Shown piece by piece: positions 8,492-15,881 of a DNA stretch of 64,000 bases. Where the stretch lies: positions 186,001-250,000 of the forward strand of contig DATJLS010000033.1 of assembly GCA_035509315.1 (NCBI GenBank), in the 5' to 3' direction. The notes beneath the pieces are model-generated. The model did no database searches and was not told the origin of the DNA. It saw nothing but the letters and a program-made list of their open reading frames with translations. Each line of letters begins with the position of its first letter. The stretch's first letter is position 1. Position numbers and translations under genes: made by a program. The stretch is from JAKAWQ01 sp035509315 (GTDB taxonomy: Bacteria; Pseudomonadota; Alphaproteobacteria; Acetobacterales; Acetobacteraceae).

Positions 8492-9076
8492 TCAGCGCGA
8501 TCGGCGCCGCCCTGCGCGCAGCCTTTGCGCGCGGTACGCTTCCGCGAGCCTCGCTTCGCGCGAGGCCAGCAGGTCCGGGGCGCTCATCCCGCTCGCTCGA
8601 AGAAGCCGCTCCTCGAACGAAGCCTGCCGCTCGCGCGAGCCGTCCGCCAGGAGATGAACGATGGCGAGCCCCTGCCCGGCCAGGGCCCGCCCGACCAGCA
8701 AGGCACGGTGGCAGTCGAGCGGATCACGTTCGGCACAAAGCAGCACGGTGCGTCGCTCCGCCGCCGCCTCGCGCACACGCGCCAGGCCCGCGCGAAAATC
8801 CGGCATCGCGGCCATGCGCTCGTAATCGGCCACGCCATCGACGAGGAGATCGGGATGCCCCGGCCTTCCACCGAGCGCGTCACCGCCAAATTCATAGGCA
8901 ATCCCGGCTCCGGCGAGCAGCGCCATGAGCTGGGGACGCGAGGCGTGGGGCACCCGGCGCGAAAAGGGAACCGAACGGATATCCATGAGCAGGGCGACGC
9001 CGGCTTCCGCGAGCAGCGTGAGAAATTTTTCGGCCGAGTGATTGGAGTGGCCGATGGTCAGGATTTCCGTGCTCAT
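8492..9076 (-). CDS. DUF488 family protein
   Basis: A 194-residue protein starting MSTEILTIGHSNHSAEKFLTLL. The opening TIGHSN, the block VALLMDIRSVPFSRR and the later LLCAERDPLDCHRALL with its Cys and His pair are diagnostic for DUF488. The family is small, cytoplasmic and uncharacterised; the conserved cysteines suggest a redox or metal role but this is unproven. The gene begins only 13 nt after the encoded CCA end of the tRNA-Leu gene on the same strand, so it may be expressed from the tRNA transcript after processing. A TTG 12 nt upstream is an alternative start. Confidence 0.85.
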   Translation of the reverse strand: MSTEILTIGHSNHSAEKFLTLLAEAGVALLMDIRSVPFSRRVPHASRPQLMALLAGAGIAYEFGGDALGGRPGHPDLLVDGVADYERMAAMPDFRAGLARVREAAAERRTVLLCAERDPLDCHRALLVGRALAGQGLAIVHLLADGSRERQASFEERLLRASGMSAPDLLASREARLAEAYRAQRLRAGRRRSR

Positions 9077-9089
9077 CCCTTTCGCCAAC

Positions 9090-9414
9090 TGGTGCGGACG
9101 GCGGGACTCGAACCCGCACTCCCCACGGGGGAAGCAGATTTTCTTGCCACTTCGGCTTCCGCCGCCGCCGCCAGGGCAACACCCCGCCAGCGTTCGTGGT
9201 CTGGACTATCCCTTCGCCCCAGCCCGAGAGGGCCATGCGGGCGCCGCCCGTCTAGTCTCTACACCTTCCCCGGAAAACCGGGGCTTGGCTCGGGATCGGC
9301 CCGGCCCGGCGGGCCGTCGGCGTTCCCCGAATTTGAGCGGTTCTGCACCGCGGGTTTCCCCGCGGGCACTCCTTTGGCCAAAGTCTGCCGCGTCTGCCGT
9401 TCCGCCACGTCCGC
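9090..9414 (-). tRNA. tRNA-Leu(UAA), interrupted by a group I intron
   Basis: Exon 1 (9414-9381, 34 nt) gives acceptor strand GCGGACG, a D arm and the 5' anticodon half GCAGA-CTT. Exon 2 (9142-9090) gives AAAA-TCTGC, a long class II variable arm, the T arm GCGGG-TTCGAGT-CCCGC, acceptor CGTCCGC, discriminator A and an encoded CCA. Joined, the anticodon loop is CTTAAAA, that is anticodon UAA with the intron after U34. Every stem pairs. The gene lies 26 bp past the 2-hydroxyacid dehydrogenase stop and just before the DUF488 gene, and no separate promoter is obvious. Confidence 0.95.
9143..9380 (-). ncRNA. Group I intron in the anticodon loop of tRNA-Leu(UAA)
   Basis: The 238-nt self-splicing intron lies between U34 and A35. 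Core elements in order on the minus strand: P1, where exon ACTT pairs with GAGT and puts the required U.G wobble at the 5' splice site; P element near 9335-9322 (AAATTCGGGGAAC); Q with CCCGAGCCAAGCC (about 9294-9282); R with GGTGTAGAGACTA (about 9265-9253); S with AAGGGATAGTCC (9214-9203), whose TAGTC pairs with GACTA of R to make P7; and a terminal G at 9143. The Q and R blocks closely resemble those of the cyanobacterial/plastid trnL intron (subgroup IC3). There is no room for a homing endonuclease ORF. Confidence 0.93.
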
Positions 9415-9440
9415 GTGAGGCGCCGTCCTCCCTCCCTGTC

Positions 9441-10367
9441 TTAGCCGCCGCCGGCCAGCCGGCAGGCGATGTCGAGCCCGCTCCGGATGAGCTTCTCGCT
9501 CGCCTCTGGCGTGCGGAAGCCGCTATGCGCCGAAAGCGTGACATTTTCGAGCGTGGTGAGCGGATGGCCCATCGGCAGCGGCTCGGTCTCGAAGACATCG
9601 AGCGCGGCGTGGGCAAGCCTTCCCTCCTTCAGCGCGGCGATCATCGCCGCTTCGTCAACAAGCGCCCCGCGCGCCGTATTGACGAGAATGGCCCCCGGGC
9701 GAAGCTTCCCGAGGCGCTCTGCACCGAGAAAACCGCGTGTCTCGTCGGTCAGAAGGAGATGGAGCGAGACGATATCGCTCTCCGCGAGCAGCGTATCGAG
9801 CGGCACGAAATGCACGGTCGGTGTTGCCTTGGGCGCCGGCTTCTTCGTGCGGTTCCAGGCCAGCACGCGCATTCCGGCACCGAAGGCGATGCGCGCCACC
9901 TCCGCGCCGATGCCGCCGAAGCCGATCAGCCCGATTGTCTTGCCGGTAAGCTCCATTCCTTCGGTACGCGGCCATTCGCCCTGGCGGATCAGCCTGTCCA
10001 TGCGCGCAAGCCCGCGTGCTGCCGCCCACATCAGCGCGATCGTGTGTTCGGCGACCGCCGTGTCGCCATAGCCCTTGATGATGTGAACCTCTATGCCGAA
10101 CTCGGCGAGCTCTTCGGGGTTCATGTAGCTGCGCGCCCCCGTGCCGAGGAAGATGACATGCCGGATCCCCCGGCAGGCGCGCATTGCATCAGTCGGCAGC
10201 TGGCTGTGATCGTCGATGACGAAATCGTGCCCCTCGAGCAGGCGCGGCAGGGCTTCGGGGGGAACGTGATCCTCCTCGTAGAGCGTGACTGGGGGGTCGG
10301 TCGGTCGCCTCACTTTCCGATAGACATCGCCGAGCGCATCGCTCGCGTCGATGAACACGCCTTTCAT
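9441..10367 (-). CDS. D-isomer specific 2-hydroxyacid dehydrogenase
   Basis: A 308-residue NAD(P)-dependent oxidoreductase. The dinucleotide motif is GLIGFGGIGAEVA (about 145-157). The catalytic Arg is in NTARGALVDE, the catalytic Glu in DVFETEPLP and the catalytic His in LSAHSGFRT. The protein would interconvert a 2-keto acid and a D-2-hydroxyacid in the cytosol; the substrate (glyoxylate, hydroxypyruvate, phosphoglycerate or other) cannot be decided. It is shorter than SerA and lacks ACT domains, so it is not the full-length serine biosynthesis enzyme. It stands upstream of the split tRNA-Leu on the same strand. Confidence 0.88.
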   Translation of the reverse strand: MKGVFIDASDALGDVYRKVRRPTDPPVTLYEEDHVPPEALPRLLEGHDFVIDDHSQLPTDAMRACRGIRHVIFLGTGARSYMNPEELAEFGIEVHIIKGYGDTAVAEHTIALMWAAARGLARMDRLIRQGEWPRTEGMELTGKTIGLIGFGGIGAEVARIAFGAGMRVLAWNRTKKPAPKATPTVHFVPLDTLLAESDIVSLHLLLTDETRGFLGAERLGKLRPGAILVNTARGALVDEAAMIAALKEGRLAHAALDVFETEPLPMGHPLTTLENVTLSAHSGFRTPEASEKLIRSGLDIACRLAGGG

Positions 10368-10488
10368 TCCGCCCGCTCTCCGCTGCCGGGACGATAGTGC
10401 GAAAGCGTCTGCGCGACGGCAAGGGAGGCGTCAACGGAGGCAATTGACGCTACCGGCCTCCGCCGCGCATGGTCCGGGAGCCGCGCCG

Positions 10489-12315
10489 ATGGCCAGCGTC
10501 AAGCATCCCGCCCGAGCGACCCGGCAGAAGCCGGCCAAACGCCCCCAGCCCATCCAAGCCAGGCGGCATCCCGCCAGAGTCTGGCGCCTGTTTCGCTGGG
10601 GCCTGATCCTCATGATCTGGAGCGCGCTCGCGCTTGCGGCTCTCGTGCTGTGGTTCGCGCGCGATCTGCCCCGCCCGCAGGATGCGCTGCTCGCGGTGCG
10701 CCGGCCGAGCCTCGTGCTCGCGGATCGCGCGGGTCGCATCTTCGCGACCTATGGCGATGTCGTCGGTCAGCCCCTGACGCTCGCCGAGATGCCGCCCTTC
10801 CTGCCCGAGGCCGTCGTCGCGATCGAGGATCGGCGCTTCTGGTCCGAGCCCGGCTTCGATCCGCTGGGCATGGCGCGGGCAGGGCTTGCCGACCTGCTCG
10901 CCGGCCGGGTCGTCGAGGGCGGCTCGACGATCACCCAGCAGGTCGCGAAGAATCTCTTCCTCACCGATGCCCGCACGCTCAAGCGCAAGGTGCAGGAGGC
11001 GCTGCTCACCCTCTGGCTCACCCACGCCTTCACGCGGCGGGAGATCCTCGAGATCTGGCTCAACCGTGTCTATTTCGGCTCGGGCGCCTGGGGTGTGGAT
11101 GCGGCGGCGCGGATCTATTTCGGTGTCTCGGCCCGGCATGTCTCGCTCTGGCAGGCGGCCGTGCTCGCGGGCTTGCCGCAGGCGCCCTCGGCCCTGAACC
11201 CGCTCGCCGACCCGGAAGCGGCGGCAGCGCGCGGGAGGCAGGTCCTCGCGGCAATGGTGGCGAGCGGCGACATCACCCCGGAAGCTGCGCGGGAAGCAGC
11301 CACCGAGATTCGTTTCCCGCCGCCGCCCACGATCGGCGGCGGCTGGTTTGCCGACTGGGTGGCCGAGGCAGCGCGGCCCGATCTTCCGCCCGGCCAGGAC
11401 GCGGTTCTCGCCACCACGCTCGATGGCGGGTTGCAGTCCGTGGTCGAGAGCCGGCTCGATTCCCTGCTCGCCGGCCCCGGCGACTCCGCCGGCGTGCACC
11501 AGGGCGCCGTCGTCGTGCTGAACGCCGCGACCGGCGCGGTGCTCGCCATGGCCGGCGGCCGCAATTATCGCGAAAACCCGTTCAACCGCGCGGTGCTGGC
11601 GCTCCGCCAGCCTGGTTCCGCCTTCAAGCCCTTCGTGTGGCTCGCCGCGCTCGAGAGGGGGTTCCGGCCGGGGAGCTCCGTGCTCGATGCGCCGATCGAT
11701 ATCGGTGGCTATCGCCCGCACGATTTCGACCCGACCTATCTCGGGAACGTCACACTCACCACGGCGCTCGCCTTCTCGCTCAACACCGCCTCCGTACGGC
11801 TTCTGCTCAGCGTCGGCGGGCCGGAAGCCGTCATCCGTGTGGCGCGCCGGCTCGGCATCACGACAAGACTTCCGGACAACGCCTCGCTCGCGCTCGGCAC
11901 GGGCGATGTGAGCCTGCTCCAGCTCGCCGGCGCCTATTGCAGCTTCTTCAATGGCGGGCTCCTCGTCACACCCCACGGGCTCACGGCGATCGACGCCAAT
12001 GGAAGGAGCGTTCCGCTCGGGGTCCCGCAACCCCTGCCCGCGATCGACCCGAGCCTCGCCGCCATGATGGCGAAGATGATGACCGCGGTCGTCAGCCGTG
12101 GCACCGGCCGCAATGCGGCCATCCCTGGACGCACGATCGCGGGCAAGACCGGCACCACGTCCGACTTTCGCGATGCGTGGTTCGTCGGCTGGACGGATGG
12201 CGATGTCATCGGCGTGTGGCTCGGCAATGACGATGCGAGCCCGACGAAGAATGTCGATGGCGGCAGCCTGCCCGCGATCCTCTTCCGCGAAATCGCGCTT
12301 GCGATCCGGGATTGA
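10489..12315 (+). CDS. Bifunctional penicillin-binding protein (GT51 transglycosylase / transpeptidase)
   Basis: The 608-residue class A PBP has a basic cytoplasmic tail (1-30), one membrane helix (about 36-58) and then two periplasmic enzymes. The glycosyltransferase shows EDRRFW with its catalytic Glu, GGSTITQQVAKNLFL and KVQEALL. The transpeptidase shows the nucleophile in SAFKPFVW (SxxK), SLNT (SxN) and GKTGTTSDFRDAWFVG (KTG). It polymerises and cross-links peptidoglycan. It is shorter than E. coli PBP1A and has no OB-like insertion. The start ATG at 10489 follows a long spurious upstream extension. It could be a PBP1A or 1C-like paralogue; motifs alone do not separate them. Confidence 0.9.
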   Translation: MASVKHPARATRQKPAKRPQPIQARRHPARVWRLFRWGLILMIWSALALAALVLWFARDLPRPQDALLAVRRPSLVLADRAGRIFATYGDVVGQPLTLAEMPPFLPEAVVAIEDRRFWSEPGFDPLGMARAGLADLLAGRVVEGGSTITQQVAKNLFLTDARTLKRKVQEALLTLWLTHAFTRREILEIWLNRVYFGSGAWGVDAAARIYFGVSARHVSLWQAAVLAGLPQAPSALNPLADPEAAAARGRQVLAAMVASGDITPEAAREAATEIRFPPPPTIGGGWFADWVAEAARPDLPPGQDAVLATTLDGGLQSVVESRLDSLLAGPGDSAGVHQGAVVVLNAATGAVLAMAGGRNYRENPFNRAVLALRQPGSAFKPFVWLAALERGFRPGSSVLDAPIDIGGYRPHDFDPTYLGNVTLTTALAFSLNTASVRLLLSVGGPEAVIRVARRLGITTRLPDNASLALGTGDVSLLQLAGAYCSFFNGGLLVTPHGLTAIDANGRSVPLGVPQPLPAIDPSLAAMMAKMMTAVVSRGTGRNAAIPGRTIAGKTGTTSDFRDAWFVGWTDGDVIGVWLGNDDASPTKNVDGGSLPAILFREIALAIRD

Positions 12316-12386
12316 GGTGAATGCGTCCCCGGGGAGATGTTTCGTGCTGAACTGCGCGACGCAGGAAAGGCCGCCTCGATCCAGGG

Positions 12387-13307
12387 TCAGGCGGCTCCGC
12401 GCGTGAAGGAAAGGCGGCCTTCCATCACCGCGACGCACCGCCCGCCGATCTCGGCCGTATTCACCTTGCCCCCACGTTTGATTGCCTGTGCCGCGAGCCG
12501 GCTCGGCCGGCCCATCTCCACGCCCTGCACGATATCGAGCGCGATCACGCCCTCCGGCTCGGGGAGCCGCGCGGCGGTGAGCGCGGCAAACGCCACATTG
12601 GCGCTGCCGGTGGCCGGATCCTCGATGATCATGCCGTGATCGACGAAGACACGTGCCCGCACATTCGCGCCATCGCGCACGGAAAGGTGGATCGCCCGGG
12701 CATCGGCGATCGGAAAATGACGGGCAAAAGCCTGCGCGGCAGGCCGGCATCTCGCGAGCGCGGCGCAGCTCGCCAGCGAAGCGAAGAGAAAGGGCAGCCC
12801 GACCGAGGCAATCACCGGCGGATAAGGCTTCGCCACGATCTCCGCCACGTCGAGACCAACGGATTCGGCGACAATCCCGGGCGTGACCTCGGGTCCCAGC
12901 GCCAAAGGCCGGGGTGCTGTCAGCCGGGCGCCGACGACGATGCCATCCTCCCTGATGAGGGCGATCGGCACCAGGCCCGCCCCTTCTTCGAACAGAAGCG
13001 AGTCCCCGATCGGCTTGCCGAACAGCGTGCCGAGATTGGCGACGACGAACGCCGTGCCGACATTCGGATGGCCCGCGAAAGGAAGCTCGCCGACGGGGGT
13101 GAAGATGCGCACGCGCGCCGTGTGCCGCGCATCCTCCGCCGGCAGCAGGAAGGTGGTCTCGGAATAATGGAACTCGGCGGCGATCGCCTGCATCTCCGCA
13201 TCCGAAAGGCCGCGCGCATCGAGGACGACCGCAAGCGGATTGCCGCCGAAGGCGCGATCGGTGAAGACATCGAGCGTGACATAGGCGACCCGCGCCTTCT
13301 CGTTCAT
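12387..13307 (-). CDS. PhzF family isomerase
   Basis: A 306-residue protein with the diaminopimelate-epimerase-like PhzF fold. The N-terminus VTLDVFTDRAFGGNPLAVV is diagnostic, followed by FHYSETTFLLP with the Glu that acts as general acid/base in PhzF, and FAGHPNVGTAFV. The C-terminal half has DPATGSANVAFAAL, the second family signature. PhzF itself isomerises dihydro-hydroxyanthranilate in phenazine synthesis; most stand-alone homologues, as here with no phz genes around, have unknown substrates. The start ATG at 13305-13307 is preferred over an in-frame extension. A dispersed repeat copy lies immediately upstream. Confidence 0.88.
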   Translation of the reverse strand: MNEKARVAYVTLDVFTDRAFGGNPLAVVLDARGLSDAEMQAIAAEFHYSETTFLLPAEDARHTARVRIFTPVGELPFAGHPNVGTAFVVANLGTLFGKPIGDSLLFEEGAGLVPIALIREDGIVVGARLTAPRPLALGPEVTPGIVAESVGLDVAEIVAKPYPPVIASVGLPFLFASLASCAALARCRPAAQAFARHFPIADARAIHLSVRDGANVRARVFVDHGMIIEDPATGSANVAFAALTAARLPEPEGVIALDIVQGVEMGRPSRLAAQAIKRGGKVNTAEIGGRCVAVMEGRLSFTRGAA

Positions 13308-13310
13308 TTT

Positions 13311-13380
13311 CGTTCTCCGGGAATGGCTTTTGCCGCGTGATTCACGCCCACGGTTGAGTCCGTCTCCGGCGATCACGCTC
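13311..13380 (-). repeat. Copy of the GAGCGTGAT dispersed intergenic repeat
   Basis: On the minus strand the segment begins GAGCGTGATCGCCGGAGAC and continues with a diverged CGTGAATCACGCG block. It aligns with the tandem copies at 29786-29995 and the copy at 46323-46421. It fills the whole gap between the lysE-family stop and the phzF start. It is diverged relative to the 29.8-kb copies. Confidence 0.55.
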
Positions 13381-13997
13381 TATCCGCCCCAGGCGAGCGG
13401 GATCAGCGCCAGGACAAGCAGGACGGCCATGGCGCCATTGAAGAGATGAAAATGAAGCTCGCTCCTGAGGAATGCGCCGGCACCTCGCCCGAACGCGGCC
13501 CAGCCGAGCAAGGTGGGCAGGCAGATCAGCGCGAAGGCCGCGGCGATCACGGTGATTTCGATCCAGAAGCCGGCATGAAGCCCTTGAGCGCCACGCGTAT
13601 AGAGCGCGATCGCGGCGACCGCGATCACCCAGGCCTTCGGGTTCACCCATTGGAACAACGCCGCTTCGAAGAAGGTGAGCGGCCGCGCGCGCGAATCGGG
13701 AGCCGCCGCGTGCGGCGGGCCGGCCGTCGCGATACGCCAGGCAAGCCACAGCATGAAAAGCGCGCTCGCCATCTCGAACAGGCGATGGAGCGGCGGTGAT
13801 GCGACGATGACGGCGCCGACGCCCGCGCCGACCAGGACCAGCATCAGAGGGAAACCGAAGGCGATGCCGAAGACATGCGGCAGAGTCCGCCGCACGCCGT
13901 AGCGCGCTGCCGAGGCCATCACCATCACATTGTTCGGTCCCGGCGTGGCCGACATGGCGAAGCAAAAAAGGGCGAGGCTCACCAGGCTCGCGATCAT
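13380..13997 (-). CDS. LysE family amino-acid exporter
   Basis: A 205-residue inner-membrane protein with about six hydrophobic segments. The N-terminus contains SATPGPNNVMVMASAARYG, the LysE/RhtB signature (PGPN), and a later PKAWVIAVAAIALY block. Members export amino acids or homoserine-like compounds. It is divergently transcribed from a MocR-type regulator 75 bp away, with a palindrome between them, so the regulator probably controls this exporter. The substrate is unknown. The C-terminal SELHFHLFNGAMAVLLVLALI is the last membrane helix. Confidence 0.9.
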   Translation of the reverse strand: MIASLVSLALFCFAMSATPGPNNVMVMASAARYGVRRTLPHVFGIAFGFPLMLVLVGAGVGAVIVASPPLHRLFEMASALFMLWLAWRIATAGPPHAAAPDSRARPLTFFEAALFQWVNPKAWVIAVAAIALYTRGAQGLHAGFWIEITVIAAAFALICLPTLLGWAAFGRGAGAFLRSELHFHLFNGAMAVLLVLALIPLAWGG

Positions 13998-14032
13998 GCG
14001 CGCACCCGTCGAAGCCGCATCAGCAGCGATTG

Positions 14033-14057
14033 CGTTATCGTGGCGATCGCGATAACG
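14033..14057. promoter_or_regulatory. Candidate MocR operator between lysE and mocR
   Basis: CGTTATCG (14033-14040) and CGATAACG (14050-14057) form a perfect 8-bp inverted repeat with a 9-bp spacer, centred in the 75-bp intergenic region of the divergent exporter/regulator pair. A further TAACGTTA self-complementary octamer overlaps its right arm (14053-14060), and another CGTTAT lies just inside the mocR coding region. The position is what is expected for the binding site of the adjacent regulator. Confidence 0.6.
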
Positions 14058-14072
14058 TTACTCTGTTTTGTC

Positions 14073-15494
14073 ATGAAGACCAATAACAGTGCCGAGCGCG
14101 TTATTCAACACCTTCGCGGCCTCATCGCCGGGGAGAAGGGTGGCGCGCGCCTGCCTTCGGTGCGGGCGCTGATGGGCACGCTCCATGCCGGCCCGGCGAC
14201 CATCGAAACCGGCCTGCGGCGGCTGGTCGAGGAAGGCCTCATCGAGGCGCGTCCCGGCCAGGGCACTTTCGTCGCGGCGCCGCCTTCCGCTCCGGGCGTG
14301 ACGGGCACGACCGATCTCGACTGGCAGACCATGGCGCTCGGCCCGGCACGCGCGACCGGGGATGCGACGGCGAATGCCCTGGCCGAGCTGGCTTCGATGC
14401 CGAGCCCGGGCGCGCTCGCCCTCAATGCCGGGTATCTGCCCGAGGAACTGCAGGCGACCGCGTTGCTCACCGGCGCCGCGACGCGCGCGCTCCGCCGCCC
14501 CGGCCTTTGGGGCCGGCACGCCCCGGAAGGGCTCGAGGCGCTGCGCGCCTGGTTCGCGACCGCCTCGGGCGCCTTCCAGCCGCACGAGATCACCATTTGC
14601 CCGGGCACCCAGGCCGCGCTCGCCGCCGCCTTCCGTGCCCTCGCCGCGCCCGGCGACCCCGTGCTCGTGGAGAGCCCGACCTATGTCGGCGCACTCGCCG
14701 CGGCGCGGGCGGCGGGGCTTCATCCGGTGCCCGTCCCGATCGATGCCGACGGATTGCGCCCGGACCTGCTCGCCGAGGCTTTTCGCTCAAGCGGCGCCCG
14801 GCTGCTCTATTGCCAGCCGACTTACGCCAACCCGACCGGCGCGGTCCTCGCGACGGATCGCCGGGGTGCGGTGCTTCAGATCGTCCGGCGCGCCCAGGCT
14901 TTCGTGATCGAGGATGACTGGGCGCGGGATTTTCCGCTCGATACCGAAGCGGCACCCGCGCCGCTCGCCATCCGTGATGCGGGCGGGCATGTCATCTATG
15001 TGCGCTCGCTCACGAAATGCGCAGCCCCCGGTTTCAGGATCGGCGCCATCGCCGCGCGCGGGGCGGCGCTGGAGCGGCTGCGCGCGGCCCGCCTGATCGA
15101 TGATTTCTTCGTCTCCGGCCTGCTGCAGGAGATTGCCGTGCAATTGCTGATCGCGCCGGCCTGGCCGCGCCACCTGCGCACGTTGCGCTCCGCGCTGCGC
15201 GCCCGGCGCGATGCCCTTGCCGACGCGGTCCGCGCGCGACTCGGCGCCCAATCCCTGCCGCATCTTCCGCCGGGCGGCCTGCATCTCTGGGTGCGTCTTC
15301 CCGAAGCTGTCTCGGACCTCGCCCTCTCGGAGGATGCAAGGCGTGCCGATATCCTCTTGAGCCCCGGGCGGCACTGGTTTCCGGCCGAGGCGCCCGCTCC
15401 CTACCTTCGGCTCAGCTTTGCCGCGATCGCACCCGAAGCGGCGCCGGGCGTGATGGCCCGGCTCGGCTCCCTGCTGGCTCGCCGATCCTTGTGA
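14073..15494 (+). CDS. MocR family PLP-dependent transcriptional regulator
   Basis: The 473-residue protein fuses an N-terminal GntR winged helix (about 1-70; LPSVRALMGTL and GLIEARPGQGTFV) to a fold-type I aminotransferase-like domain (about 90-470). The PLP lysine is in RSLTKCAAPGFRIG, and CQPTYANPTGAV gives the substrate-loop Asn. MocR proteins sense an amino acid or PLP adduct and activate or repress a divergent gene, here the LysE-type exporter. The ATG at 14073 is just past the inverted repeat, so the operator could also autoregulate. The longer upstream frame overlaps lysE and is not used. Confidence 0.9.
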   Translation: MKTNNSAERVIQHLRGLIAGEKGGARLPSVRALMGTLHAGPATIETGLRRLVEEGLIEARPGQGTFVAAPPSAPGVTGTTDLDWQTMALGPARATGDATANALAELASMPSPGALALNAGYLPEELQATALLTGAATRALRRPGLWGRHAPEGLEALRAWFATASGAFQPHEITICPGTQAALAAAFRALAAPGDPVLVESPTYVGALAAARAAGLHPVPVPIDADGLRPDLLAEAFRSSGARLLYCQPTYANPTGAVLATDRRGAVLQIVRRAQAFVIEDDWARDFPLDTEAAPAPLAIRDAGGHVIYVRSLTKCAAPGFRIGAIAARGAALERLRAARLIDDFFVSGLLQEIAVQLLIAPAWPRHLRTLRSALRARRDALADAVRARLGAQSLPHLPPGGLHLWVRLPEAVSDLALSEDARRADILLSPGRHWFPAEAPAPYLRLSFAAIAPEAAPGVMARLGSLLARRSL

Positions 15495-15881
15495 AGCGCG
15501 AGAATCGCGGCGAGCACCGCAAGCGCCGAGATGATGTGCCCATCAATCACATTCATCACACGAAAACTTGTCGAGCGGACGTGATCCTGCTTCAGTCTGC
15601 GCCGGATGCGGTGGCGAGATTCCACGCTGCTGCGATTACCAAAATATTATCTTCCCTCGCCTTTGCTTGGCGCCCTTCCGGTGTCACTGCGTGAGAGGAA
15701 GGCGGCAACAGAGATGACTGCGAAGGGGTGGACGCAATGGCGGCGCAAATCCGCGAAATTGCCAAGGTGAATCCTGCGCCGATATTTGTCGCCGCGTTTC
15801 CGGCTCGCATCTTCGATCCGACGAAACGCCCCAGGTTTCATCGTTTGATGACAGCCCCTTTTTGATGATAGCCCCGGTTTT
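15495..15881. other. Intergenic stretch without a recognisable gene
   Basis: The 387 bp between the mocR stop and the hybrid kinase frame carry no convincing ORF with family similarity, no RNA gene and no strong repeat. A short AT-rich patch (ACCAAAATATTATC, about 15637-15650) could hold a promoter for the kinase. GATGACAGCCCC and GATGATAGCCCC are near-identical copies just before its start. Confidence 0.4.

Noticed and set aside
9090..9414. Possible permuted (two-piece) tmRNA
   Set aside because: The 3' tRNA-like end first suggested ssrA, but the full cloverleaf with a leucine-type variable arm, anticodon UAA and group I core elements fits an intron-split tRNA-Leu; there is no tag reading frame.
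10450..12750. 766-codon minus-strand open frame
   Set aside because: It is the antisense shadow of the penicillin-binding protein and phzF; low-information composition (Arg/Gly/Glu-rich) with no family motif.
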